Assembly (NCBI GenBank): GCA_900548115.1
Contig: URJL01000003.1
Location: 17,288 to 81,287 of the forward strand
DNA from: an uncultured Eubacteriales bacterium
Lineage (GTDB): Bacteria; Bacillota; Clostridia; Oscillospirales; CAG-382
Reading direction: 5' to 3'
Length of the DNA stretch: 64,000 nt
Part shown: one piece after another, positions 1-7,832 of the stretch
How the letters are laid out: every line of letters starts with the position of its first letter
Numbering within the stretch: the first letter of the stretch is position 1
Position numbers and translations under genes: made by a program
The notes under the pieces: model-generated
Databases searched by the model: none
Seen by the model: the letters and a program-made list of their open reading frames with translations, nothing else
What the model was told of the DNA's origin: nothing

Positions 1-1
1 G

Positions 2-1129
2 GAGGAATACGTTCTCTCCGACGGCGTGTATGACGACACCTACCGTCTTTCGCTCGTGACGCCGACCGACAAGACTTTTTTTGACAAAGCAAAATATGCC
101 GTGACCTACGAAAACGAGGACGGCACGACTTCGACTTCTTATTATTTTACCATGTGGCCGCGCATGGGCTTTATCATTGCTGCCGACGAAAACGGGCGCG
201 CGGCGCTCAACGCGAAGGGCGAAACCATCGTCTTCCCCGAGAACTACAGCATGGTCTTTCTCGGCATACGCGATGCCCAAAACCGCCCGATCTTCAAAGA
301 GTGGCGGTCCGATACGCTTTTTGCCGTGGCGCAGGACGGAAGTATTACCGAGACGACCTACGATGAGCGGCTTGATTTTCGCGGTGTGAATTTCGATTAT
401 CCGTCGTATTACGGCGTGAGCGACGACGCGGAGTGCGAGGTCGTCTCGACCCGTTCGGGCTTCGGCTATCGGGTTCACGAGGGAAAAAGCGTCCCCGCCG
501 CTTATGAAAAGGCGTTCGCCTTTTCCGAGGGGTACGGCTGTGCCTACGACGCGCAGAACCGCCTTTACTTCTATAACGCCGACGGTCGGCTTCGCGTCGG
601 CGGACTTGCGTCGATTCTGTACGGCGCGGGCGAAGAAACGGGAGAGCGTGCGCTCGGGTATTACTATTTCGACGAGGGACTGACGCGCGCGGTCCGCCGC
701 CGTTATGTGCGGGGCGAGCTTCAGTCGGAATACGAGACCTTCGTCAACCGCAAAGGCGAGGAATTTCACGTTCCCGCGGATTATACCGTTTATTCCTACA
801 GCTGCGGGCGCATTTTGCTGGAAAAGAACGGACTCGCGGGATACATGACCTCACGCGGGAAGTTCATTTGCGAGCCGACCTTTACTTATGCCCGCCCGTT
901 TTTTGAGGGACTTGCCGTTGTGGGCGAAGAGGGCGGCAAAAAGGGCATGATCGACCGCGACGGAAATTACGTTATCGAGCCGCTTTTCGATGAGATAACC
1001 GATTGTTCGGGCGGCGTTATCTGCCTTTACGACAAAAGCTGCGGCTGGCAGATTATCAATAAGACCCATGCCGTGCCGACGGAGGAAGAAAACGCCGTAG
1101 TGTCGGATACCGCGGCGGAAACAGAATAA
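2..1129 (+). CDS. WG-repeat protein, 5' end cut by window edge
   Basis: The frame is open from base 2, so the gene probably begins upstream. The first in-frame start, GTG at 26, has no well-placed ribosome binding site, because the GGAGGA at bases 1-6 is 19 bases away. The C-terminal third holds two clear WG (KWG) beta-repeats: one with GLAGYMTSRGKFICEPTF near bases 830-880, the next with GMIDRDGNYVIEPLFDE near 945-995. Earlier segments resemble weaker copies. WG-repeat proteins are usually surface or periplasm-facing scaffolds of unknown ligand. No signal peptide can be judged because the start is missing. The gene lies 85 bases upstream of the sigma factor on the same strand, so it may share a transcript or belong to the regulated envelope function. 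Family assignment is fairly sure; function is unknown. Confidence 0.75.
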   Translation, partial: EEYVLSDGVYDDTYRLSLVTPTDKTFFDKAKYAVTYENEDGTTSTSYYFTMWPRMGFIIAADENGRAALNAKGETIVFPENYSMVFLGIRDAQNRPIFKEWRSDTLFAVAQDGSITETTYDERLDFRGVNFDYPSYYGVSDDAECEVVSTRSGFGYRVHEGKSVPAAYEKAFAFSEGYGCAYDAQNRLYFYNADGRLRVGGLASILYGAGEETGERALGYYYFDEGLTRAVRRRYVRGELQSEYETFVNRKGEEFHVPADYTVYSYSCGRILLEKNGLAGYMTSRGKFICEPTFTYARPFFEGLAVVGEEGGKKGMIDRDGNYVIEPLFDEITDCSGGVICLYDKSCGWQIINKTHAVPTEEENAVVSDTAAETE

Positions 1130-1214
1130 AACGAAATAATCAAAAAAACGATTCCCGAGAGAAACAGAAAAACGGAAACAGACAGATTAAAAAAAGCGAG
1201 AGGGGGAAAACGAC

Positions 1215-1838
1215 GTGGCATTTTTCGTCCGTAAAAAGCTTTCGACCGATGAGGCGAAGCTGAGCGGCGACGCCCTTTTGGTGGATCGGGCGAAGAACGG
1301 GGATTCCGAAGCGTACGGCGCTTTGGTGGAAAAATACAGCTCTTTTGTTTACCGCACGATCTTTTACGACATAAAAAAACATGAGGATGCCGAGGATATT
1401 GCGCAGGAGGTATTCATCAAAGCCTACGGCGCGTTGAATGTCTTTCGATACGACAGTGAGTTTTCGACATGGCTCTATCGCATCTGCAAAAATGCCGTAT
1501 ACGATTATGTGCGGAAAACAAACCGAAACAAAACCGTTTCGCTTTCGGATATGACTTATGACGAAGAAGACGAAAAGGAAGCCGAAATTCCCGACCGTTC
1601 GGGAAAATATGAGCCCGAAAAACAATTCATCACCAACGAGACGACGCGCCTTGTGCGCAAGGCGATTTACGAGCTTTCCGAAGAGCATCGCGAGGTAATC
1701 ATCCTGCGCGAGCTGGAGGGTTACAGCTATGCGGAGATTGCCGAGCTTCTGTCTTTGGAGGAGGGAACAGTGAAATCCCGCCTTTCGCGCGCCCGAATCG
1801 CGCTGAAAAAGAAGCTGGAAGGTCAGGATCTTTTATAA
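1215..1838 (+). CDS. ECF-type RNA polymerase sigma factor (sigma-70 family)
   Basis: This 207-residue protein has the two-domain layout of extracytoplasmic-function sigma factors. Region 2 spans about residues 35-103 and includes EDAEDIAQEVFIKAY and the FSTWLYRI helix. An acidic linker follows (about 110-135). Region 4 spans about 145-203, ending in GTVKSRLSRARIALKKKL, the -35-binding helix-turn-helix. The GTG start at 1215 is preceded by AGGGGG at 1200-1205. The next gene encodes a membrane-anchored zinc-finger protein, the standard partner, so the sigma factor is expected to be held at the membrane until an envelope signal releases it. The regulon cannot be read from the window, except for a candidate promoter just downstream. 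Confidence 0.95.
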   Translation: MAFFVRKKLSTDEAKLSGDALLVDRAKNGDSEAYGALVEKYSSFVYRTIFYDIKKHEDAEDIAQEVFIKAYGALNVFRYDSEFSTWLYRICKNAVYDYVRKTNRNKTVSLSDMTYDEEDEKEAEIPDRSGKYEPEKQFITNETTRLVRKAIYELSEEHREVIILRELEGYSYAEIAELLSLEEGTVKSRLSRARIALKKKLEGQDLL

Positions 1839-1872
1839 GGTGAGAAACGTTAACCGAAATCTTCGAAAAAAT

Positions 1873-1899
1873 GGGAACAAAATGAAAAAAACAACGTCT
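1873..1899 (+). promoter_or_regulatory. Possible ECF-sigma promoter (GGGAAC-N16-CGTCT)
   Basis: GGGAAC at 1873-1878 and CGTCT at 1895-1899 are separated by exactly 16 bases. This matches the AAC / CGTC-like pattern of many ECF sigma promoters and does not match the sigma-A elements seen elsewhere here. It lies in the 125-base gap between the sigma and anti-sigma genes, 64 bases before the anti-sigma start, which would let the anti-sigma factor be induced separately. Inference from pattern only. Confidence 0.4.
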
Positions 1900-1963
1900 A
1901 TACAGTATGTAACGAAGGATATGTGCGGAAAGACCCGCACGATATCAGAAAGGAGAATGCGAC

Positions 1964-3139
1964 ATGAACAGTAAACTTTCCTGTCGGGACGCAAAAAAGC
2001 GGCTGATTATGCTGGATTATGACGAACCTGTCCCGCAGGATTTGCAGGAGCATTTTGACACCTGTCCCTCTTGCCGAAAAGAGTATACCGATCAAAAGGA
2101 AATGCACGATCTTTTGCGTGCCTACGCAAGAGAGTGTCGGGCTTCCGCCCCAAAAGAGCTGTCCGACTCGGTCATGAAACGCATTCGCAACGAAAAGGTC
2201 GAAATCAAAAAGGATAATACGGCAAAGCGTCTGCGTCTGCCTATCGGTACGATTGCCGCCGCGGCAGCCGTGCTGGCGGTTTATGTCGGAATTTATCAAA
2301 GCAAGCTTCCGATCTCTCTTTTTTCGGATGAGAAGGCGGACAGCGCACAAAGTGAAGACGTAAACGAAACGCAGTTGTTTTATATGAAGTCTGCCGGAGG
2401 CGACGCCTTGTTCGAGTCGGACGTTACCGATGATTCGGAAAATCTGCACGATGCGCAGGATAATACCGCCGATTCCGCATCCGAAAACGAAGACGCGGAT
2501 TATCGTATCGCCGACGCCGACGGTCTTGCCGACGATGCTTGCGGAGAAATTTCGCTTCCCCCCATGCAGAGCATAATGAAAGGGCCGAATACCCCCGACG
2601 ATGCGGGTTCGCTTCTTTCGGGCGATGAAACGACGCAAATCAATTCTGCCGAATCGGGTGAGAGTGAAGACGAGAAGGAGAGCAAGAGCACGACGTATTT
2701 CGCTCCCATCGTTCCGAGTACCGAAAGCACTGCGGACGGTGCGGATGATCGTTCGCTTGACGGTGCTGAGTATTCCGATGATACCGTTGCGGCGAAAGCA
2801 AACGGGTTCACGAACGACATGTGCAGCTTACCCAAAGCGGAAAACGGAACCGGAGACGAAAACAAACGCGGAGGCGGCGGAGGGTCTTCGGGCGAAGGCG
2901 CGAGCGCGGGATCAAACAGCGGTGCAAGCGCAAGCGCAAACGCGATCGACTTTGAAACGCTTGCCGAGCGCCAGTTCGAAAAGCTTTCGGAGCAGTATCC
3001 CGACCGCATTTCCCGCGAACTTTTCGATTCGATCGGCGCGGAGAAATATCTTGCGTTCCTCTCCTCGCTCGAGGATTTCGACGCCGACTACAATGCCGAA
3101 CGGTTCGCGGCTTTTGCGGCGGAGCAGAGTGCGGGCTGA
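1964..3139 (+). CDS. Zinc-finger (HCC) anti-sigma factor, membrane anchored
   Basis: The N-terminus has a zf-HC2 anti-sigma motif, HX3CX2C, with H30, C34 and C37. A cytosolic linker follows, then one hydrophobic segment at about residues 92-112, then about 280 residues outside the membrane. That outer part is rich in Asp, Glu, Ser, Thr and Gly, with a GGGGGSS stretch near 2874-2889 and an alternating Ser-Ala run near 2905-2942, so it is probably mostly disordered. The last 60 residues are more regular (FDADYNAERF). RBS AAAGGAG sits just before the ATG. It follows the ECF sigma gene and should bind and inhibit that protein. The outer domain resembles no sensor I recognise. A strong terminator follows. 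Confidence 0.88.
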   Translation: MNSKLSCRDAKKRLIMLDYDEPVPQDLQEHFDTCPSCRKEYTDQKEMHDLLRAYARECRASAPKELSDSVMKRIRNEKVEIKKDNTAKRLRLPIGTIAAAAAVLAVYVGIYQSKLPISLFSDEKADSAQSEDVNETQLFYMKSAGGDALFESDVTDDSENLHDAQDNTADSASENEDADYRIADADGLADDACGEISLPPMQSIMKGPNTPDDAGSLLSGDETTQINSAESGESEDEKESKSTTYFAPIVPSTESTADGADDRSLDGAEYSDDTVAAKANGFTNDMCSLPKAENGTGDENKRGGGGGSSGEGASAGSNSGASASANAIDFETLAERQFEKLSEQYPDRISRELFDSIGAEKYLAFLSSLEDFDADYNAERFAAFAAEQSAG

Positions 3140-3202
3140 GTTTCCGAAAGGCGGAAAAACAAATATAAAAAAAGACAAAGAGTCAAAATTTTCTTGCTTG
3201 CC

Positions 3203-3232
3203 AATAAGCCCGGTGTGACCACCGGGCTTATT
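3203..3232. terminator. Bidirectional terminator between convergent genes
   Basis: A perfect 13-bp stem (3203-3215 with 3220-3232) and a 4-base loop. The A/T ends give a T tract in both directions. It separates the anti-sigma gene from the convergent AraC-type gene. Confidence 0.9.
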
Positions 3233-3284
3233 TCTGTTATGGGTGCTTTTTATGAGCGTTTTTTGCCGACGGGGAAAAGAAGAT

Positions 3285-4115
3285 TCAGGACATCCGCGCG
3301 CTGAGAGGTGACACTCCGAAATAGGCGCGGTACGCGCGGTAAAAGGACGCGTAATCCTCGTATCCGACTTTTTGCGCGACCGAGGTTGCTTTTTCGCCGA
3401 GACGCAGCATTTCCTCCGCCGCCAGCATGCGGCGCGTGCGGATATAGCGCATGGGGCTCATGCCCAGCGCGTCCTTTAAAAGGCTGTGCAGATAGGCGGG
3501 GGAAAGATAAAAGCGGCGGCAGAGAAGCTCGATCGAAAGCGGCTCAAACAGGTGCTCGTCGATATACCCGATAATTTCCTCCGCCGCTTGGGTGTGTCCG
3601 TCAAATGCGACGCATTCGCGGTTTTCCTCGCACAGCGACAAAAGATAGATAAGCTCGGTCAAAAGAGCGGGATAAAGCGCGTCGCGCTCGCCCTTCGGAA
3701 AGGCGGTGCGGGCGTTTCGAAGCAGAGAAAAGACGTGAACAAGCGCCGTGTTTTCGGCACCGATGATTTTGGGCGACGAAAAGACCTTTTTCAAAAGAGC
3801 CGTCGGCGCGCCGCAGGTGTCGAAATTCAAAACCATGCGCTCATACGGGACGGAGGAAAGAATTTCCATTCGGTGACTGTACAGAGGAGGGATCAGAACC
3901 GTTTCGCCCGACTGCATCGCATGGCGCAGATTGCCCACGACGCAATGCACATCGCCGCGCAAAAAGTATAAAATTTCATATTTTCGATGAGTATGACTGC
4001 GAAATTCGTGAATTTTCGGCGCGTCGCTTTTCGAATCGGCAAAGCGAAAATCGCCGACCGTGACGATATGATCCGTAGAATCTCCCTCCCCATTTCCCGA
4101 AATGTTTTTCTTCAT
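3285..4115 (-). CDS. AraC-family transcriptional regulator with N-terminal cupin
   Basis: The C-terminal about 100 residues form two helix-turn-helix units ending in the AraC signature (VGYEDYASFYRAYRAYFGVSP). The N-terminal half has a cupin-like sensor start (HTHRKYEILYFLRGD). It is divergent from the oxidoreductase/NagB/NagA operon, so it most likely senses that pathway's sugar and activates 4243-8980. The start is uncertain. ATG at 4115 has no Shine-Dalgarno and overlaps a good -10 box (4114-4119), which would place transcription start inside the gene. A strong GGGGAGGGAG (4082-4091) lies further in, with ACG at 4076 at ideal spacing and no ATG, GTG or TTG nearby. The next canonical start would cut into the cupin. 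Confidence 0.9.
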   Translation of the reverse strand: MKKNISGNGEGDSTDHIVTVGDFRFADSKSDAPKIHEFRSHTHRKYEILYFLRGDVHCVVGNLRHAMQSGETVLIPPLYSHRMEILSSVPYERMVLNFDTCGAPTALLKKVFSSPKIIGAENTALVHVFSLLRNARTAFPKGERDALYPALLTELIYLLSLCEENRECVAFDGHTQAAEEIIGYIDEHLFEPLSIELLCRRFYLSPAYLHSLLKDALGMSPMRYIRTRRMLAAEEMLRLGEKATSVAQKVGYEDYASFYRAYRAYFGVSPLSARMS

Positions 4116-4142
4116 TGTAGCATTTTTGCAGAGAAAATGCAA
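4114..4142 (-). promoter_or_regulatory. Sigma-A promoter of the AraC-type gene
   Basis: On the minus strand: TTGCAT (4142-4137), 17-base spacer, TACAAT (4119-4114). The -10 box overlaps the first plausible ATG of the gene it would drive, which argues for a downstream translation start. Confidence 0.55.
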
Positions 4143-4170
4143 TATAAATCGAGAATTTTGCCAATTCCCA

Positions 4171-4198
4171 TTGTGTTTTATTCTGTTACAATGATAAT
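4171..4198 (+). promoter_or_regulatory. Sigma-A promoter of the amino-sugar operon
   Basis: TTGTGT at 4171-4176, 16-base spacer, GATAAT at 4193-4198, ending 44 bases before the first gene of the operon. The AraC-type promoter faces the other way less than 60 bases off, so one regulator site could control both. Confidence 0.6.
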
Positions 4199-4242
4199 AC
4201 AAAGAGAAAAATGAAAACGAAAAGAAAAAGGAGCGTTGCTTT

Positions 4243-5349
4243 ATGGAAAAACTACGGGTTGCGATCATCGGGCAGGGACGGAGCGGACGGGATATCCACG
4301 GGCGTTTCTTCCGTTCGCCCGCGTGTGAAAAATTCCGCGTTGCGGCTGTGGTCGACGAGATAGAAGAGCGCCGCGCGCGGGCGCGGGACGAATATGGGTG
4401 CGCTTGCGAGACATTTGCTGACTATCGCGAACTTTTTCCGCTTCGCGAAAAGATCGATCTTATTGTAAACGCCTCGTTTTCCGATCAGCATTGCGCTATT
4501 GCACGGGAGCTTTTGGCGCACGGTTTTTCCGTGCTGTGCGAAAAGCCGTTTGCGGCGACCGACGCGGAATGCGGTGAGCTGATCGCCCTTTCGGAAAAGT
4601 ACGGCGGAAAGCTTTTTGTCTTTCATCAGACGCTTTTCACGCCCGCTTTTGAAAAAGTGAAGGAAACCGCCGAGAGCGGAATCTTGGGGAAGCTTTCGCA
4701 AATTTCGCTCCGCTACTCGGGGCTTTTCCGCCGTTGGGATTGGCAGACTCTGCAAATGAGGGTCGGCGGAAGCCTTTACAATTCGGGTCCACACCCGATC
4801 GGGCAGGCGCTGTCTCTTCTCGATTGGGACGAAAATGTCCGTGTTTCGTTTGCGCGGCTCGGGCTTTTCAACACAAGCGGTGACGCGGAGGATTATGCCA
4901 AGGTGATTCTCGAAGCGCCGAATAAGCCCCTTGTCGATATCGAGATCGCCTCGACCGACGCAAAACTAAAAAATCTTTTTGCCGACTGGACCTATAAGCT
5001 TGAGGGAAGCATGGGCACAATGCTTTCAAACGACGCCGAATACACCCTTCTTTTCCGCAAAGCGCCCCTTTCGCCGCGCCCCGTTCGGTTTGAGCCGCTG
5101 TCCGACGCAAACGGTTTGCCCGCTTATTGCACCGAAACGGTGGAGGAACACATCGAAAACGGAACGTTTTCGGGTACGGCGTTTGACCGAGCGGTCGAAA
5201 AGTTTTATGACGGCGTGTACGATTCGCTCGTAAACGGCCTTCCGCACCCCGTAACGCCCGAGATGGCAAGAAAGGTCATTGCGATCATTGCTGAATGTCA
5301 CAAAAGATGTCCGCTTGCGGTGCGGTACGAAAAAGAGGAGACAAGATGA
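4243..5349 (+). CDS. Gfo/Idh/MocA-family oxidoreductase
   Basis: This 368-residue protein begins with a Rossmann fold (VAIIGQGRSG, residues 6-15) and carries the family's EKP motif (CEKPF, residues 99-103). The C-terminal half has the alpha/beta dimerisation domain, with NSGPHPIGQAL around residue 183, where the catalytic histidine region normally sits. Members oxidise or reduce sugars, inositols and sugar conjugates with NAD(P). RBS AAGGAG precedes the ATG. It is the first gene of an operon with stop-start overlaps. Its partners (a second oxidoreductase, a TIM barrel, NagB-like, NagA) suggest it acts on an amino-sugar derivative. The actual substrate cannot be read from sequence. Confidence 0.92.
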   Translation: MEKLRVAIIGQGRSGRDIHGRFFRSPACEKFRVAAVVDEIEERRARARDEYGCACETFADYRELFPLREKIDLIVNASFSDQHCAIARELLAHGFSVLCEKPFAATDAECGELIALSEKYGGKLFVFHQTLFTPAFEKVKETAESGILGKLSQISLRYSGLFRRWDWQTLQMRVGGSLYNSGPHPIGQALSLLDWDENVRVSFARLGLFNTSGDAEDYAKVILEAPNKPLVDIEIASTDAKLKNLFADWTYKLEGSMGTMLSNDAEYTLLFRKAPLSPRPVRFEPLSDANGLPAYCTETVEEHIENGTFSGTAFDRAVEKFYDGVYDSLVNGLPHPVTPEMARKVIAIIAECHKRCPLAVRYEKEETR

Positions 5350-6197
5350 AAAAAATCGTAATTTTGGGCTGTGAAAACAGCCACGCGGACGGGTTTTTGA
5401 ACGTGATCCGAGAAGAAGAGCCGCCGCTCGAGGTTCTCGGCGTATACAGCGACGAAAGCGACGCCGCAAAGCGTGTGTCGGAAAAATTCGGTGTTCCGAT
5501 CCTTCCACACTTTGACGACGCGGTCGGAAAGGCCGACGGCGTTATGATCACGGCGCGGCACGGCGGCCGCCATTTTCCGCTTGCCGCACCCTATCTTCCG
5601 TCGGGCGTTCCGCTGTTTATCGACAAGCCCTTTTCTTGCTCGCTCGCGGATGGGAGAGCGTTTTGCGAAGAATTGAAAAAATACAAAAACCCCGTTTGCG
5701 GCGGCTCGGTCATGCCGAAAATTCCCGATGTGCGCACGCTGCGCGATACGGTTGCCAGCTCGGGAATCGGGGAGATCGTCGGCGGGTCGCTTATCTTTCC
5801 GACCTTTACCGACAGCCCTTACGGCGGGTATAAATTCTACGTTGCCCATATGCTCGAAACGGCAATGTTTCTGTTCGGAAAGGATATCCGCGGGGTATCC
5901 GCCTCGATCATGGAAAAAAATATGTACTGTGAGCTGATCTACGACTCTTTCCGCGTGCAATCGACCATGAGCGATCTTCGGTATTATTTTTCCGCCTGTG
6001 TTATCGGAAAACACGGGACGGTCGAAAAGAAACCGGTTTTGCCGTCGGATATGGGAAAATATGAGCTTGCGGAGTTTTCGGCGCTGCTGAGCGGAAAAGC
6101 GCCGAAGCAAACGCCCGACGAGCTTCTTTTCCCCGTGCGTTTGATCGACGCGATCGACCGTGCGCTCGAAAGCGGGAAGAGCGAGGCGGTTTTATGA
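5346..6197 (+). CDS. Second, short Gfo/Idh/MocA-family oxidoreductase
   Basis: The start ATG overlaps the previous stop (ATGA at 5346-5349). At 283 residues it is shorter than the first enzyme. The N-terminus has a Rossmann strand, but the usual GxGxxG is replaced by GCENSHADG (residues 8-16), and the EKP motif is DKP (FIDKPF). Both changes occur in a known sub-branch of the family, but they make cofactor use less certain. It may be a partner or chaperone subunit of the first oxidoreductase, or a second redox step such as re-reduction of a 3-keto intermediate. Family call is firm; reaction unknown. Confidence 0.88.
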   Translation: MKKIVILGCENSHADGFLNVIREEEPPLEVLGVYSDESDAAKRVSEKFGVPILPHFDDAVGKADGVMITARHGGRHFPLAAPYLPSGVPLFIDKPFSCSLADGRAFCEELKKYKNPVCGGSVMPKIPDVRTLRDTVASSGIGEIVGGSLIFPTFTDSPYGGYKFYVAHMLETAMFLFGKDIRGVSASIMEKNMYCELIYDSFRVQSTMSDLRYYFSACVIGKHGTVEKKPVLPSDMGKYELAEFSALLSGKAPKQTPDELLFPVRLIDAIDRALESGKSEAVL

Positions 6198-7078
6198 AAA
6201 AGTTTTTGTTCAGCGGTTTTTCGGACGAGATCTGCACAGATTTTGAGGGGCAGATGCGCGCTTTTTCCGATTCCGAGCTGTCCTTTTCCTTTGCCGAGCT
6301 TCGGTTTGTCGACGGAAAAAACATTGCCGAGCTTCGAAACGATGAACTTTGTGCGGTGAAAAAAACCATGGAAAAATACGGAATCCGCGCGTCTGCGCTC
6401 GCTTCGCCCATCGGAAAGGTGCAGCTTTCGGACGATCTTTCGGAGCATTTCGAAAAAGCAAAGCGTGTTTTTTCTTCGGCAAGGGCGCTTGGCGCGGCTT
6501 TTGTTCGCATTTTTTCCTTTTATCCCGCGGACGGCGAGTGCTTTTGCGGCGGCGATGAGGAAAAAGTCCTTTCGGCGCTTTCGCACCTTTTGACCTTGGC
6601 GCGGGAGGAAAAAATAACCCTTTGCCTTGAAAACGAACACGGCGTATACGGCGAAAGCCCCGAGCGGGTCTTGCGGCTGCTTACCCGCTTCGGCGGGGAG
6701 CTGAAAAGCGTTTTCGATATGGGGAATTTTGTGCTCGACGGCTATGACCCGCTTGCGGCTTATGATAAGCTCGCGCCGTATATCGCCTATTTTCACGTGA
6801 AAGACGCGCGGCGCGACAAAACGATCGTGCCGCCGGGTGAGGGGGACGCGGAAGTCCGAGAGATATTGCGCGCCCATTCCGAAAAGAACGAAACGGTTCT
6901 TGTTTCGCTCGAACCGCATCTTGCGGATTTTGCGGGACTTTCGGCGCTCACAAAAGAAACATTGCACCGTGAAACGGTCGACCCGAAAACGGCGTTTTTC
7001 GATGCGGCAAAAAAGCTGTGCGCCATAACAAGAGCTTTGTCGGAGGAAGAAAAAGAAAAAGAAAATGAAAAAATATAA
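6194..7078 (+). CDS. Xylose-isomerase-like TIM-barrel sugar isomerase/epimerase
   Basis: This 294-residue protein belongs to the AP-endonuclease-2 / sugar phosphate isomerase superfamily. Metal-ligand positions are visible in the usual order: Glu in LCLENEHG, Asp in FDMGNF, His in YFHVKDA and Glu in SLEPHL. Such enzymes isomerise, epimerise or, next to Gfo/Idh partners, cleave 3-keto-glycosides. The start overlaps the upstream stop (ATGA at 6194-6197), and its own 3' end overlaps nagB by 14 bases, so translation is tightly coupled. Activity is inferred from fold and context only. Confidence 0.88.
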   Translation: MKKFLFSGFSDEICTDFEGQMRAFSDSELSFSFAELRFVDGKNIAELRNDELCAVKKTMEKYGIRASALASPIGKVQLSDDLSEHFEKAKRVFSSARALGAAFVRIFSFYPADGECFCGGDEEKVLSALSHLLTLAREEKITLCLENEHGVYGESPERVLRLLTRFGGELKSVFDMGNFVLDGYDPLAAYDKLAPYIAYFHVKDARRDKTIVPPGEGDAEVREILRAHSEKNETVLVSLEPHLADFAGLSALTKETLHRETVDPKTAFFDAAKKLCAITRALSEEEKEKENEKI

Positions 7079-7832
7079 AGTCGATTTATTGACGGTCAAG
7101 GTCGCGCCCACGCGCGGGGAAATGGGTGCGGAGGCGGCGCGGGATACGGCGCGGGCGCTCCGCTTTCTTCTCGAAAAAAAGGAGCGGGTCAACGTGATCT
7201 TTGCCGCCGCCCCCTCACAAAATGAGACGCTTTCGGCGCTTTGCCGCGAGGAGGGAATCGATTGGCGGCGCGTTTTTGCTTTTCATATGGACGAATATGT
7301 CGGGCTTCCGAAGGATTCGCCCGCGCGCTTCTCGGTGTACCTTGACGAGCATATCTTTTCGCGCGTCCCGTTCGGCGCAATTTATAAAATTCTGCCCGAC
7401 GCGAAAGCGCCCGGGGAGACCGCGCGCTGTTATGAAGAGCTTTTGCGGCAAAATCCGCCCGATATTACGGTGCTGGGCATCGGGGAAAACGGACACATTG
7501 CCTTTAACGACCCGCCCGTCGCCGATTTTTGCGACCCGCGTCTTTGCAAGATCGTGAGCCTTGACGAGATCTGCCGCAATCAGCAGGTACACGACGGCTG
7601 TTTTAAAAAGCTCGACGACGTTCCGAAACAGGCGCTCACCCTCACGGTTCCCGCTCTTTTGAAGGCGCAGTATCTCTTTTGCAGTGTGCCGGGAAAGACC
7701 AAGCGCGCCGCGGTGCGCGAGCTTTTGACGACCGAGCGCATCGACGCGCACTGCCCCGCCACGGCAATGCGTACGCACGGCGGAGCGGTCCTTTACTGTG
7801 ACGCAGAAAGCTTCGGGGAGCTTGCGCTATGA
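7065..7832 (+). CDS. NagB-like glucosamine-6-phosphate deaminase family, divergent active site
   Basis: The 255-residue protein shows the NagB fold markers FHMDEYVGL (D76) and GIGENGHIAFNDPP (H144). In E. coli NagB the second motif carries D141, H143 and E148. Here the aligned residues are Asn142, His144 and Asp149, so the aspartate assigned to proton transfer is replaced. That pattern fits a NagB-like side branch rather than standard NagB. It may deaminate/isomerise a modified glucosamine phosphate or act as a related lactonase or isomerase. It sits immediately before nagA with an ATGA overlap, which still supports amino-sugar metabolism. Confidence 0.82.
   Translation: MKKYKVDLLTVKVAPTRGEMGAEAARDTARALRFLLEKKERVNVIFAAAPSQNETLSALCREEGIDWRRVFAFHMDEYVGLPKDSPARFSVYLDEHIFSRVPFGAIYKILPDAKAPGETARCYEELLRQNPPDITVLGIGENGHIAFNDPPVADFCDPRLCKIVSLDEICRNQQVHDGCFKKLDDVPKQALTLTVPALLKAQYLFCSVPGKTKRAAVRELLTTERIDAHCPATAMRTHGGAVLYCDAESFGELAL

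Noticed and set aside
2874..2945. Repeat insertion or sequencing artefact in the anti-sigma gene
   Set aside because: The Gly and Ser-Ala runs stay in frame and the ordered C-terminus continues, so it reads as a normal low-complexity linker.
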